Below, in pieces: positions 8,352 to 17,699 of a stretch of DNA of 64,000 nucleotides. The notes beneath the pieces were generated by a model, which was not told the DNA's origin, ran no database searches, and was given only the letters and a program-made list of their open reading frames with translations. How positions within the stretch are numbered: the stretch's first letter is position 1; the number at the start of each line of letters is the position of its first letter. This stretch comes from Limosilactobacillus pulli. Its GTDB lineage: Bacteria; Bacillota; Bacilli; Lactobacillales; Lactobacillaceae. The DNA is taken from positions 1 to 64,000 of the forward strand of contig NZ_CANCWQ010000006.1 in the NCBI RefSeq assembly GCF_947381555.1, read 5' to 3'. The translations under genes were made by a program, and so were the position numbers.

Positions 8352-8397
8352 AGATCGTGTTTGCCTGTTTGAATTGACAAACCACGGTCTTTTTTTT
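8352..8397 (+). terminator. Terminator after the ACT-DUF711 pair
   Basis: The stem gatcgtg-tttg / caaa-ccacggtc (small bulge, G-U pair) is followed by eight T. Confidence 0.75.
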
Positions 8398-8483
8398 ATT
8401 ATTAAATGAGAAATTGCGGTTTTATTTAGAATATGTTATCATTATTTTAATATTTTTTTAATCTTGAATTGGAAGTGGGAAAT

Positions 8484-10070
8484 ATGAGTGTCCGGGTTCG
8501 CGACCTATTGAAACTGCCAACCATGTCGCGATCGCATGTCGTCGCAGGTGAAGTAGGGCTGGATCGAGTGGTTTCAACAGTATCGGTAATCGACTTTACA
8601 GCGACGTCGGTTGCCCAACGAGAACTCTATCAGCCGGAAAATTCGGCTAATGAGCAGCTGCTTTTGACCTCGATCGATCATAACTATGATGTAGTGACTG
8701 ATTGTCGTCAGATCGAACAGCTGGCTAAAAACGGCTGTGTTGGCGTGGTTGTCTACTATGTCGGTGACAAGGTACCTACACTGCCGCCTAAGATCAAGGA
8801 AACAGCTGATCAGCTGAATTTCTTGATAATTTTTGCTCAGGAAACACAAAAGAATCTGTCTTACAGTGCCGTGATCTCGGAGATTATGTTTGCGATTTTT
8901 CAAGATCGCATGCGTCATCCCAGTTTTGCGCCAACAATCATCGGCCGAATTTCGGCAATGCCCGAATATCGGCGCAGCGTTGGTGAGGTTTTAAAGCTGC
9001 TGGCCGCAGAAATTGATGCATCACTAGCAATTATTGATAATCAAGGCGGGATTCTGTATCGTGAGACCTGGCCTAAAGGCACAGCCGTTAATTGGGAAAA
9101 CCTCTTAAACGTAATCGAACAGATCAATATTAATGGTGAGCTGCCGGTGACGACGACTGATGGTATGAAGATCACGCACTGGCAGTTACCAAACAGTCCA
9201 TACACGGTGCTGATCATCAGCCGACAAACGGTAACCAACCTGACCTGTGAGCGCGTTGCCGAAACCTTACAGACGGCTTTGAATCTTTGGGGCAATCAAA
9301 GCCAAGATGATGAAAATTTGATTCGGGCAATTATTCAAGGTCAGGTCGTACGAGCAGCCCAATTGGGGCGTCAGTACCGCTTCGATCTGAAAGACACGCA
9401 GGCAGCGCTGGTGATCAGCTGTCCAAACAATGTCAACAAGTCCAAGCTGAAAAAATGGGTCGATCAGTTAACGTTACGGATTGCTGGCCACATGATTAGT
9501 GACTGGTACAATGATCAATTGATCGTTTTGCTGGAAAAATCGCCATCCTATCAAGAATGGCAGAGCTGGGAGAGTGGATTTAAAAAAGACGATCAGCAAT
9601 TGACTGCTCAATGCGTCGTTGTTTCGGCAACGATGGTGGATGGCTTTGGCGGTATTCAAAGACTGTATCAATTGGTCAGTCAATACATGTCAGCAGCGCA
9701 GACGATCCTGCCGCACCGGTCGTTTTTCAATCAAGCTGACCTTGAGTTTGCCAGGGGATGTCAAAGAGAACTGCAGGAAGAAGGCACCGAGGTTATTCGT
9801 TGGCAAAAGCGGCTGGATGCCATGCAGCATAACCTGGTCGAGACCTTGCTGACCTTTTTGCTCGATACACCGCAAAATATCGAGCAGGCCGGTAACTTTC
9901 TCTATGTTCACCGGAATACGATCAAGTATCGTCTCAACAAGATCAGTAACCGATTTGGCTTTGTTCCCGGCGTAATGCCAGAATCATTTGAACTCTATCA
10001 AGCATTGGGGGTTCACCGGCTGTTGCGCGGCAATGAAGACGCCGATGAATTAAACGAATCAAACAAGTAA
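8484..10070 (+). CDS. PucR-family transcriptional regulator
   Basis: A 528-residue regulator with an N-terminal PucR-like ligand domain (about residues 1-120, opening VRVRDLLKLPTMSRSHVVAG), a variable GGDEF-like middle, and the C-terminal PucR helix-turn-helix (HRNTIKYRLNKI, about residues 480-491). The family activates catabolic genes for purines, GABA or other nitrogen compounds; nothing nearby identifies the target. I use ATG 8484, preceded by ggaagtggg, and not the in-frame TTG at 8469. It is monocistronic and followed by a structured 3' region ending in a strong terminator. The upstream ACT/DUF711 genes are a possible target by proximity only. Confidence 0.85.
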   Translation: MSVRVRDLLKLPTMSRSHVVAGEVGLDRVVSTVSVIDFTATSVAQRELYQPENSANEQLLLTSIDHNYDVVTDCRQIEQLAKNGCVGVVVYYVGDKVPTLPPKIKETADQLNFLIIFAQETQKNLSYSAVISEIMFAIFQDRMRHPSFAPTIIGRISAMPEYRRSVGEVLKLLAAEIDASLAIIDNQGGILYRETWPKGTAVNWENLLNVIEQININGELPVTTTDGMKITHWQLPNSPYTVLIISRQTVTNLTCERVAETLQTALNLWGNQSQDDENLIRAIIQGQVVRAAQLGRQYRFDLKDTQAALVISCPNNVNKSKLKKWVDQLTLRIAGHMISDWYNDQLIVLLEKSPSYQEWQSWESGFKKDDQQLTAQCVVVSATMVDGFGGIQRLYQLVSQYMSAAQTILPHRSFFNQADLEFARGCQRELQEEGTEVIRWQKRLDAMQHNLVETLLTFLLDTPQNIEQAGNFLYVHRNTIKYRLNKISNRFGFVPGVMPESFELYQALGVHRLLRGNEDADELNESNK

Positions 10071-10120
10071 AATGGAAAATCTTGGTTGTGGTGCCTAATG
10101 ATAAGCGGTGGTTTTATCCG

Positions 10121-10269
10121 TATAATGTTATGTATAGATTAGAAATCTATCAGCGAAGGATTTCTAATCAGTTGTCAGCGTCGGCAAGCGCTGGCACACT
10201 TCAAATTTTCCTAATTCCGAGAGTGGCCAGAGAAGACCTTGATATAAAGGCTTTCTGGCTACTCTTTTA
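10121..10269 (+). ncRNA. Candidate structured small RNA or 3'UTR RNA after pucR
   Basis: Three consecutive hairpins follow pucR. They are an 11 bp perfect stem (10137-10147 / 10159-10169), an 8 bp stem (tgtcagcg 10173-10180 / cgctggca 10189-10196), and a 12 bp intrinsic terminator (10220-10231 / 10254-10265, then T-rich). A TATAAT box is at 10121-10126, but no good -35 lies 17 bases upstream. It matches no RNA family I know. It may be an independent sRNA or a processed 3' end of the pucR mRNA; the next gene is on the other strand, so it is not a riboswitch for it. Confidence 0.45.
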
Positions 10270-10302
10270 TTTTAATTAATAGAAAAAGTCAACCAAAATC
10301 AA

Positions 10303-10337
10303 AAAATCGCATCGGAGGAGCAGCCCGATGCGATTTT
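10303..10337. terminator. Terminator of the MFS gene pair (bidirectional)
   Basis: A perfect 13 bp stem (aaaatcgcatcgg / ccgatgcgatttt) lies just beyond the stop of the leftward MFS gene. Confidence 0.85.
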
Positions 10338-10343
10338 CAGTTT

Positions 10344-11567
10344 TTAGTTAATTTTGCGATGCTGTGTCAGATAGACTAATAAGAAATCCAAAAGCAGTGT
10401 GCAGCCGGTAATGGCAAAGACGGCCGAATAACTGAAAAGCCCAGAGATCGTGGAGCCAAGCAAGGCCCCCAGCACTGACCCAGCAGCTTGGAAGGATTGA
10501 TTATAGCTAAAGACGCGACCAAAAGCCTCTGTTGGTACTTCTAGCGTTAGAATTGTCTGCGCCGCCGGCATTAGAGCTGCATTGGCAAAACCAAGCAAAA
10601 AGCGCCAAAATGCCAGCATCCATGGTGAATTGGTCAAAGTCATCGGAATAAACAATAAAGCAGCAGCGATCAGACCAGTCATCAAGACTATCTTAGGTCC
10701 AATGCGATCCATGGTATGACCAACCTTAGAAGCCGCTGCCAGATTGCCCAGACCAGGCGTGGCGGCGACGATCCCTGCAACAAATGCAATGTTGCCAGAA
10801 TCATGCATCATTTCCCTAACGTAAAGTGAGACGATAGGGTTGATTGACATGACTGATGATTGTACCAGCATGGTAGTTATGAACATGACCACAATTAATT
10901 GGACGTTGTCGATCTGGCCCAGCAATTCCCGCATCGGTTTCATGTTTTCCTTTTTGATTGGGGTAAACTTTTCTTTGACCAGCAGCGAGGTGGCGATAAA
11001 AACGCCCAGCATCAATCCGCCAGTAATAAAAAATGGGACGCGATATCCCCAGGCACCTGACAGAGTACCACCCAACAGCGGTCCGATCAGATTACCGGTT
11101 ACGCCGGCGGTTGTCATCGCCGACATGACCCAGCCGGATTTGCTGTGTGGCGTCTCACCAGCCATCAGTGCAATCGAATTGTTAATGTAGCCAGAAAAGG
11201 CACCTTGTAAAAAACGCAGACCAATAATCATCCAGACGTTGACCGAAAGCCCCGTCAAAAAAATCGTACAGGCCATTACGCCAGATGCTCGCATGCACAT
11301 TAATTTACGGCCCTTGCGATCAGCCAGACTGCCCCAGTATGGTGAGACAATTGCCTGGGAAATAAAGGTTGCCGCAAAAGCCAAGCCAGAATATATATTA
11401 AGCTGAAAGCGCGAAAAATGGCCCAGTTCATCAATAAAAAGCGAGATAAACGGCATGGTCATCGAATATCCCATTCCGGTAATAAAACAGCCAAACCACA
11501 GCGTATAAAAAGTCTGATGCCATTTGCTGGGCAGCTCGTGATGAGTACCGATATCTGAGTCTTGCAA
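10344..11567 (-). CDS. MFS transporter, DHA1-type (multidrug efflux-like)
   Basis: A 407-residue, twelve-helix major facilitator protein of the proton-coupled drug efflux type. The loop 2-3 signature GSLADRKGRK (about residues 79-88) and the motif-C-like helix 5 TTAGVTGNLIGPLLGG (about residues 152-167) place it near PmrA/MdtG-like exporters. Substrate cannot be read from sequence. The frame opens with TTG 11567, preceded five bases away by ggggtg. It is the second gene of a two-gene operon, 30 bases after the other MFS gene, and ends at the terminator 10303-10337. Two different efflux pumps in one unit suggests a drug or metabolite export locus, though no regulator is linked. Confidence 0.85.
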   Translation of the reverse strand: MQDSDIGTHHELPSKWHQTFYTLWFGCFITGMGYSMTMPFISLFIDELGHFSRFQLNIYSGLAFAATFISQAIVSPYWGSLADRKGRKLMCMRASGVMACTIFLTGLSVNVWMIIGLRFLQGAFSGYINNSIALMAGETPHSKSGWVMSAMTTAGVTGNLIGPLLGGTLSGAWGYRVPFFITGGLMLGVFIATSLLVKEKFTPIKKENMKPMRELLGQIDNVQLIVVMFITTMLVQSSVMSINPIVSLYVREMMHDSGNIAFVAGIVAATPGLGNLAAASKVGHTMDRIGPKIVLMTGLIAAALLFIPMTLTNSPWMLAFWRFLLGFANAALMPAAQTILTLEVPTEAFGRVFSYNQSFQAAGSVLGALLGSTISGLFSYSAVFAITGCTLLLDFLLVYLTQHRKIN

Positions 11568-11597
11568 AAAATCACCCCCAATTAGATTTAAGACGGA

Positions 11598-12962
11598 TTA
11601 TCCTTGTTGGCGCTTTTTCCAACCCAGATAACGATAAAAGATTACCAGCATCAAAATAGCCAGGCCAACGGTTACCCACATAGCAGCTCGTACTCCGGTT
11701 GTCAAAGAAGCCGGCAGTCCTGAGATAACGACCAAAAGCGTAACCGAAGTAGCCCCGCAAGCTTGCCGCAATGTGTTGTTAAGTGCGGTTCCGTGACTGT
11801 TTTCATTAGGAGCCAATTGTGAAAAGGCTTCAGAAAGAGCTGGGTTAAACAAAAAGGCGTTACCGATCAAACGGGTCATATAGGCAACCGTCAGTACCCA
11901 GATTGGCATGTGAGCATTGACGTTGACCAGCGGAATCGAAGCCAAAAGCGTCAGGATACCACCGGTCGTAATCAGCCATTTTGGTCCATATTGATCGTAC
12001 AGCCGACCGGCAATTGGTGCCACCAGCGCATTGCAAAGCGCGCCTGGCAGCAGAATCAATCCGGACTTAAAGCTGCCAACATGCATAACATTTTGTGTAA
12101 AGATTGGCAACAGCTGCTCGGTTCCCAGCAAAATCATGAACGCACAGCAGCCGACAGCCGTCATCATCCGAAATGATGGGTAACGAACGATTTGAACCTT
12201 TAGCATCGGATCGGCCATGTGCAGCTGGCGCTTGACAAAGTACCACATAATGATCAAACCAACAATCAGCATGGCCAAACCAGCCAGCAGATTGATCTCA
12301 AAGACCGTCAGACTGCCCAGAATCAGTGATGAGCCGATTAAAGAGATCAAAACCGATACCAGATCGATCTTGATTGGTCGTGGCTTGGAAAAATTAGGCA
12401 TCTTAAAGAAGGCACCTATCCAGACCAAAAGCATCAAAGGCAGTACAAAGATGAAAATGTAGCGCCATGAGAAGTATTCCAAAATCAACCCGGACAATGA
12501 AGGCCCCAAAGCCGGTCCAGAAGCGATAACCAGGCCTGACATGCCCAAGACGGAGCCGCGTTTTTCGGGGGGATAGATGGTGATCATCGTCGTCATCTGA
12601 AACGTCATCAAGATCCCACCGGCACAAGCCTGAACCAACCGTGCCAACAGCAGCAACCAAAAGTTATTGGCAAAACAGCCAAGCAGCGTTCCGATAATGA
12701 AAGTACCAACCGTTGACAAGAAGACGCCTCGGTTGGTGAAGCGTTCATAAATATTGGATGACAGTGGCGTAATAACCCCGATCAAAAGCGTATAGCCGGT
12801 TGTGAGCCATTGAACGGCATTTAATGAAACGTGCAGATCATTTTTGATAACCGGCAGCGCGGTAACCATCATTGTTTGGCTGGCCAGACTAATGAAGCTG
12901 GCGACCAGAAGAATGATCGTAACGCTGCGACGAGTGCGCGCATCGACAGTGCTTGCGGACAT
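11598..12962 (-). CDS. MFS transporter, DHA2-type (EmrB/QacA-like)
   Basis: A 454-residue major facilitator of the EmrB/QacA subfamily. The N-terminal helix carries MMVTALPVIKNDL, the classic D1-like start of DHA2 proteins, followed by WLTTGYTLLIGVITPLS. Helix 5 has SGPALGPSLSG (motif C of antiporters). Predicted to export hydrophobic or cationic compounds using the proton gradient; the actual substrate is unknown. The ATG has aggaaaggaag upstream. It is first in an operon with the DHA1-type gene. No TetR or MarR gene is adjacent, so regulation is not visible. Confidence 0.87.
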   Translation of the reverse strand: MSASTVDARTRRSVTIILLVASFISLASQTMMVTALPVIKNDLHVSLNAVQWLTTGYTLLIGVITPLSSNIYERFTNRGVFLSTVGTFIIGTLLGCFANNFWLLLLARLVQACAGGILMTFQMTTMITIYPPEKRGSVLGMSGLVIASGPALGPSLSGLILEYFSWRYIFIFVLPLMLLVWIGAFFKMPNFSKPRPIKIDLVSVLISLIGSSLILGSLTVFEINLLAGLAMLIVGLIIMWYFVKRQLHMADPMLKVQIVRYPSFRMMTAVGCCAFMILLGTEQLLPIFTQNVMHVGSFKSGLILLPGALCNALVAPIAGRLYDQYGPKWLITTGGILTLLASIPLVNVNAHMPIWVLTVAYMTRLIGNAFLFNPALSEAFSQLAPNENSHGTALNNTLRQACGATSVTLLVVISGLPASLTTGVRAAMWVTVGLAILMLVIFYRYLGWKKRQQG

Positions 12963-13150
12963 AAAAGACTTCCTTTCCTAAAAATAAAGCATTATAAAGT
13001 AGACAAAGAATATAAATTCATACTTATCTAGTCTAGCATTGTAAGCGCCCTACAAAACAAGCCCAGAAAGTCGGTTTTTCAATTTTTATTGGGCAGCAGC
13101 CGGTGAGTTTTGATATGATTGATTTTATGAATAAATAACGAGGTGACATC

Positions 13151-14008
13151 ATGAGCAACCGAATCGCGGTCTTTTCCGACGTGCACGGCAATTTGCACGC
13201 CTTGCAGGCAATGTATGCTGACAGCCTGCGTCATAATGTTGATGAATATTGGTTCATTGGTGATCTATTGATGCCTGGTCCAGGCGTAATGGAGATCTGG
13301 CGCTTGATCAAACAGATGCAGCCAACCGTAATGGTGCGTGGCAACTGGGATGATCTGACGGTTAAGGGCGTGAGAGGACAAATGGATCTGGAAAAACCAT
13401 CGCGCATCTATTTTGCCCGGTTGGCACAATACGTTGGCGAGCACGTATCTGCTGGTGTAATTGACGAAATTGCCGGCTGGCCACTGCACGTTCAAAAGCA
13501 GGCGGGCAAGCTGACGTTTGGCATCTCGCATAATCTGCCAACTCTCAATATGGGGCAGGCGTTGTTTCCAACCAATCCCGTTGAACATTTTGATAAGCTG
13601 TTTGACGGCTTTAACAATCAAGACGTTGCCATTTATGCTCACGTGCACCACAGCTTGATGCGCTATGCCAGTGACGAGCGCTTGATCCTAAATCCTGGAT
13701 CGGTTGGTGAGCCGTTTAATGGCTGGTGGCCGCTGCAGCATGACACGCGTGCTCATTATTTGATTTTGGAAGTTGACGATGATGGGATTGCTGAGCTGGA
13801 CTATCGGCATGTGGCTTATGATCGCGAATCCGAATATGAGTTGGCCGTTGAAGCTGACATTCCTTATCTGGAACTTTATAAGCGGACTTTAGAAACTGGC
13901 CGTGTTAATACGCATGACCAGGAATTGCTGGATCAGATCAATCATAAATGGGACTATCTGGCTGAATATCAAGCCTATGCCGATCGCGTTAACAAGCAGC
14001 GCTTCTAA
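13151..14008 (+). CDS. Metallophosphoesterase, YfcE/calcineurin-like
   Basis: A 285-residue cytoplasmic metal-dependent phosphoesterase. The ligands follow the family order: D-x-H in FSDVHGN (residues 8-14), GD in FIGDLL, the GNHD variant RGNWDD, the His in GISHN (about residue 126) and AHVHHS in place of GHTH. The C-terminal ~80 residues form an acidic extension beyond the core. The substrate is unknown. GNWDD replaces the usual GNHD histidine with tryptophan, which is common in the DUF2437/YfcE-like branch but may affect specificity. It is a single gene with gaggtgac before the ATG. Confidence 0.85.
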   Translation: MSNRIAVFSDVHGNLHALQAMYADSLRHNVDEYWFIGDLLMPGPGVMEIWRLIKQMQPTVMVRGNWDDLTVKGVRGQMDLEKPSRIYFARLAQYVGEHVSAGVIDEIAGWPLHVQKQAGKLTFGISHNLPTLNMGQALFPTNPVEHFDKLFDGFNNQDVAIYAHVHHSLMRYASDERLILNPGSVGEPFNGWWPLQHDTRAHYLILEVDDDGIAELDYRHVAYDRESEYELAVEADIPYLELYKRTLETGRVNTHDQELLDQINHKWDYLAEYQAYADRVNKQRF

Positions 14009-14092
14009 TAGATACCGGTAGCTTGGGGTAACAATGCTTGAATCAAAAATACGATTGATCTGAATTTAATTACAAAAAGTAAGGCGAAAAAT

Positions 14093-14121
14093 TTGCGTTT
14101 AATAATTCAGCTTGGCATAAT
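14093..14121 (+). promoter_or_regulatory. Promoter of rpsN
   Basis: TTGCGT (14093-14098) and CATAAT (14116-14121) are separated by 17 bases. I see no clear Zur-type palindrome near it. Confidence 0.55.
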
Positions 14122-14196
14122 AGCAAACGAATGACTATGCAAATGTAAAAATCTTATTTTCTAAAACAAAATTTATGATCAATTGGAGGGAAGAAA

Positions 14197-14466
14197 ATGG
14201 CAAAGAAATCCAAGATTGCCAAGCTTAAGCATCAAGAAGCGCTGGTTGAAAAGTATGCAGCCAAGCGTGCCGAACTGAAGGCAGCTGGCGACTATATCGG
14301 TTTGTCAAAGCTGCCACGCAACTCAGCACCGGTTCGTCTGCATCATCGTGATCGTCTGGATGGTCGGCCCCATGCCTACATGCGTAAGTTTGGCTTGTCA
14401 CGACTGAATTTCCGTGAACTGGCTCATAAAGGTCAGCTGCCAGGTGTCAAAAAAGCCAGCTGGTAG
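14197..14466 (+). CDS. rpsN: 30S ribosomal protein S14, zinc-independent form
   Basis: An 89-residue S14 of the longer, cysteine-free (C-) type. It has the rRNA-binding core LPRNSAPVRLHHRDRLDGRP and the ending VKKASW, but no CxxC zinc ribbon. Many lactobacilli have both a zinc-ribbon S14 in the ribosomal protein cluster and this stand-alone copy, which in other Firmicutes replaces the zinc form under zinc starvation. Here it is a solitary gene with its own promoter and terminator, consistent with that paralogue. The strong ribosome site is ggaggga. Confidence 0.93.
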   Translation: MAKKSKIAKLKHQEALVEKYAAKRAELKAAGDYIGLSKLPRNSAPVRLHHRDRLDGRPHAYMRKFGLSRLNFRELAHKGQLPGVKKASW

Positions 14467-14475
14467 CCAAAATTA

Positions 14476-14516
14476 AAGATCCATGGTTTGAGATCACTCG
14501 ACCATGGATCTTTTTT
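14476..14516 (+). terminator. Terminator of rpsN
   Basis: The stem aagatccatggt / accatggatctt is followed by a T run. Confidence 0.85.
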
Positions 14517-14590
14517 GGTTAGAACATGTTTTAAAACAACGGTAGCAGTATACTGAACTCAGATAATCCTTAAGAAGTGAAGTGAAGCAA

Positions 14591-15904
14591 ATGCCAAATA
14601 GATTAATCAAATGGGTGGTCCGATTTAATCAGCGCTCATTTATCAAAATTACGCGGCAGACGTTGATGCTGTTGTTTCCAATTGCGTATGTTGGGGCACT
14701 GGCAGTTATGCTGAAAAAAGCATTTTTTGCAACGGACAGTTTTTTTTATAACATTGCCAATCTAGGTGACCTGATGCCGGACTGGCTTTGGAATGGTGCG
14801 ACCGCTTTTACATATGGACTGGTTAAGGTGACGTTTGGAATGTTTGGCGTTATGGCAGCCTATGCCGCGGCCCGTTATACTGCCAAGCTTTATCATTGTG
14901 ATGCACCGATGGCCGGGATGACTGGGTTTGTAACCATGCTGTTGGTGGCTTTTCGCTATGTTCGTGCCACTAATGATAGCATAATCTCGTTTGACTGGAA
15001 TCTCTTGAGTGTCCGCAGTGTTTTATTTGCCTTGATTGTCGGCTATGGCGTGGGTCAGGTTTATCGCTGGCTGGGTAAGAGCGGTGAACCAGGCGAACAG
15101 ACGATTGAAACGCTTGAAAAAATGCAGCAGCGGGTCTTGAATGCGCTGAAGCCATTGTTTTTCTGTCTGACGATTGGTGCCATCGTGGGAGCCTTGTTTA
15201 ATTGGATGACGCTAAGTACCTGGCTGAACCTGGTCTATACCTGGCTGGAAAACTTTGGTCAGGGCAACCAGTCACTGTGGGTAGCGATTCCATTGATCAT
15301 CGTCTCGCTTTTGCTGAGTTGGTTTGGTATCGGCGGACCAAGCATTAATACGGCAGCGCAGGGACTTACCGGAGCTGCTGCAGCTAATCTAAACTATGCA
15401 TTGCAGCACGGTTCGGGTTGGAACGTTCCTTATAAGTATCTGGCATCCACGCTCTACAGTTCATTTGCCAACTTTGGCGGTGATGGCGTAATTCTGGCGC
15501 TGGTAATTGCCTTGATCATCGTTGGTCATCAGCCCGAGGTGCAGCGACTGGCCCGTTGGAATCTAGTGCCGGTTTTGTTTAACAGCAGCTATGGCTTGAT
15601 GATTGGTCTGCCGGTAATCTTGAATCCAATCTTTTTGCTGCCATATCTATTGCTGCCAATTGCCAACCTGTTACTGGGAGCTTTGGCAATCTTACTGCAT
15701 TTAATTCCGGTAACGCCATATCCATTGCCAATGGGGACACCAGGTCCATTAGCGGCGTTTATCGGTTCCAATGGTGATTGGGAGATTCTGCTGTTTTCAT
15801 TGGTTCTCTTAGTCTTTGACGTCTGGTTATATATTCCGTTCGTACGTTTGGCCTTGGATGTAGAATTAAAAACTCAGCGAGAAAAGGCGGTGGCATCATG
15901 CTGA
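14591..15904 (+). CDS. PTS-type EIIC permease (cellobiose/lactose-family), orphan
   Basis: A 437-residue polytopic membrane protein resembling the EIIC domain of the lactose/cellobiose PTS family: about ten hydrophobic segments, with the conserved sugar-site region GIGGPSINTAAQ (about residue 255) and MGTPGPLAAFIGSNGDW near residue 384. EIIC normally works with EIIA and EIIB, but neither is encoded nearby. The protein may use subunits from elsewhere or have a non-PTS role. I favour ATG 14591 over GTG 14582; the ribosome site is weak in both cases. Its stop overlaps the start of the next gene by seven bases, so the two are coupled. Confidence 0.7.
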   Translation: MPNRLIKWVVRFNQRSFIKITRQTLMLLFPIAYVGALAVMLKKAFFATDSFFYNIANLGDLMPDWLWNGATAFTYGLVKVTFGMFGVMAAYAAARYTAKLYHCDAPMAGMTGFVTMLLVAFRYVRATNDSIISFDWNLLSVRSVLFALIVGYGVGQVYRWLGKSGEPGEQTIETLEKMQQRVLNALKPLFFCLTIGAIVGALFNWMTLSTWLNLVYTWLENFGQGNQSLWVAIPLIIVSLLLSWFGIGGPSINTAAQGLTGAAAANLNYALQHGSGWNVPYKYLASTLYSSFANFGGDGVILALVIALIIVGHQPEVQRLARWNLVPVLFNSSYGLMIGLPVILNPIFLLPYLLLPIANLLLGALAILLHLIPVTPYPLPMGTPGPLAAFIGSNGDWEILLFSLVLLVFDVWLYIPFVRLALDVELKTQREKAVASC

Positions 15905-16806
15905 TTATCAATGATAAGGAGCGCCGCCGCAGCGTACGCTTATTGGCAGTCGTCACAATCCTGCTGATCATGCTGGCGTTTCCGGCTTATTTTTGGATGA
16001 AAGATACCAACCACTACCTGGCACAGCGCAGCAAGGCTCGGATGTCGCCCGTTATTATGATTCCTGGCAGCTCAGCGACCAAGAATCGTTTTGATCAGAT
16101 GGTCACGCTGCTCAATAAAGACACCAGTCATAAGCATAGCCTGTTGAAAATGGAGGTCTATAACGATGGTAAGATCACCTATACGGGTAAGATCAGCCAA
16201 GGTGACAATGAACCAATCATCGTGGTTGGTTTTCAAAACAATCATGATGGCTATGACAACATCAAAAAGCAGGCCAAGATGTTTGATGCGGCCTTTAGCG
16301 AACTGATTGATCAATATAAGTTCAATAACTTTAAAGCATTTGGCCATTCCAACGGCGGCCTGATTTGGACACTGTGGCTGGAAAAATACTATTCACAGTA
16401 TTCCGACTACGTAAAGATCAAACGCTTGATGACGGTGGGATCGCCATTTAACCTTAATGAAAGCTCAACTAAGAATCCAACGCAGATGTATACTTATTTT
16501 TTGAAGCATAAAAACAAGCTGCCATCAAGTCTGGATGTCTACTCGGTTTCGGGTGCCGATACCTATACTGAAGATGGGATCGTAAAACTGGGCAGTGTGC
16601 GGGCTGGTCGCTATATTTATCAAAAGCAGGTTAAGCACTATACTGAAATGACGGTGACCGGCAGTAAGGCTCAGCACTCGTCTTTACCACAAAATCGCCA
16701 GATCATTCGCCTGATTGAGGAATATCTTTTGGATAGTGATCAGCAAAACGCAATCAATCCGAAAGCTAAAAAGACCAGTCACGACTCGTCATTACAAAAT
16801 CAGTAA
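15898..16806 (+). CDS. Membrane-anchored alpha/beta hydrolase, DUF915 family
   Basis: A 302-residue protein with an N-terminal hydrophobic helix (about residues 14-34) that would act as a signal anchor, followed by an extracytoplasmic DUF915-type alpha/beta hydrolase. The nucleophile elbow is FGHSNGG (about residues 148-154), the oxyanion region PVIMIPGSSATKNRF is near residue 52, and a C-terminal HSSLP carries the likely catalytic His. The family is common in lactic acid bacteria; the substrate is unknown, with esterase or lipase activity likely. It overlaps the EIIC-like gene and is followed by another membrane-anchored protein gene. Confidence 0.82.
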   Translation: MLIINDKERRRSVRLLAVVTILLIMLAFPAYFWMKDTNHYLAQRSKARMSPVIMIPGSSATKNRFDQMVTLLNKDTSHKHSLLKMEVYNDGKITYTGKISQGDNEPIIVVGFQNNHDGYDNIKKQAKMFDAAFSELIDQYKFNNFKAFGHSNGGLIWTLWLEKYYSQYSDYVKIKRLMTVGSPFNLNESSTKNPTQMYTYFLKHKNKLPSSLDVYSVSGADTYTEDGIVKLGSVRAGRYIYQKQVKHYTEMTVTGSKAQHSSLPQNRQIIRLIEEYLLDSDQQNAINPKAKKTSHDSSLQNQ

Positions 16807-16902
16807 AATAATATTTGCAAATTTGCTTTGCCAAAGGTTATCGTAGATATACGTGCAGACGGCTTGCATTAAGTCGGGCACTTTTTAAACAGGGGGATAA
16901 AA

Positions 16903-17397
16903 ATGCAAAGGCAAAAGCATTTTGTCGAAATCGTAACGTTGCTGCTGGTGGTTTTGGTAATGTCATTTTGGGGGTATCGCCACTATCGCTTTTTGCAGTT
17001 TCATCCATTGGTCAACCGCGTCTATCGATATCAAACGGCGGCGGATCAAGAAAAACTGACCAGCACACCGGATGACTATCGGTACGTCGTTTTTGGCACT
17101 GGTCGTTATCGTGGTGAGTACATCAGAGTCGATAATCGAAAACAGCTGCTCAAGATATTGAACCATCGTAATGCCTATCAAGCAGCCTTTGAGCAAAATG
17201 GATCCCATTATGTGGTTCGCCACCATCGCTTACAGATGGATCTAGAAGACATGCCATCAGGAGAAAGCTATGTTCGCAGTGCCGATCGAACATGGACCGT
17301 CCAGTCGGATCAGTCCGCGATTGCGCAGACAACCAGCAGCTCATTGCAATTGACTTCATTGCATGCAAAAAAGCAGACGATCAGTACTCTGCCGTGA
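16903..17397 (+). CDS. Hypothetical membrane-anchored protein
   Basis: A 164-residue protein with one N-terminal hydrophobic segment (about residues 9-24) and a basic, hydrophilic outside domain rich in Arg, His and Tyr. I recognise no family. A run of SSSLQLTSL near the C-terminus looks low-complexity. The ATG has agggggata upstream. It lies about 100 bases after the DUF915 hydrolase in the same direction without an obvious terminator between, so it may be the third gene of that operon, and it ends before the terminator at 17445-17474. Confidence 0.7.
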   Translation: MQRQKHFVEIVTLLLVVLVMSFWGYRHYRFLQFHPLVNRVYRYQTAADQEKLTSTPDDYRYVVFGTGRYRGEYIRVDNRKQLLKILNHRNAYQAAFEQNGSHYVVRHHRLQMDLEDMPSGESYVRSADRTWTVQSDQSAIAQTTSSSLQLTSLHAKKQTISTLP

Positions 17398-17444
17398 CAC
17401 TAAGAATTAAGAAACACTTATTATACTAAACGAAATATTTAATT

Positions 17445-17474
17445 AAGCATCTGGATTTTCCAGGTGCTTTTTTT
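17445..17474 (+). terminator. Terminator after the EIIC/DUF915 operon
   Basis: The stem aagcatctgg / ccaggtgctt is followed by a T run. Confidence 0.8.
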
Positions 17475-17699
17475 ATTTTATGTTTAAAGATTCGTGGTTT
17501 AAGGACTTATTTAAGCAAAATGAGTTATTTAATTTCTGATTTGTGGTGTTGCTAAATTGAACTTATTTAATGGCAACTGTGTGTATATATTCATCTAATG
17601 AGATAGATTATTCGCATATATTAAAATAAAATTAAATTAATGAAAGTTTATTTAGGTTAAAAAGCTTTTCAATTGAAAGATGAATTAGGAATGATTTTT
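17475..17699. other. AT-rich interval upstream of wecB
   Basis: About 225 bases of AT-rich DNA with no supported gene. It should carry the wecB promoter, but I cannot single out a convincing -35/-10 pair. Confidence 0.4.
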
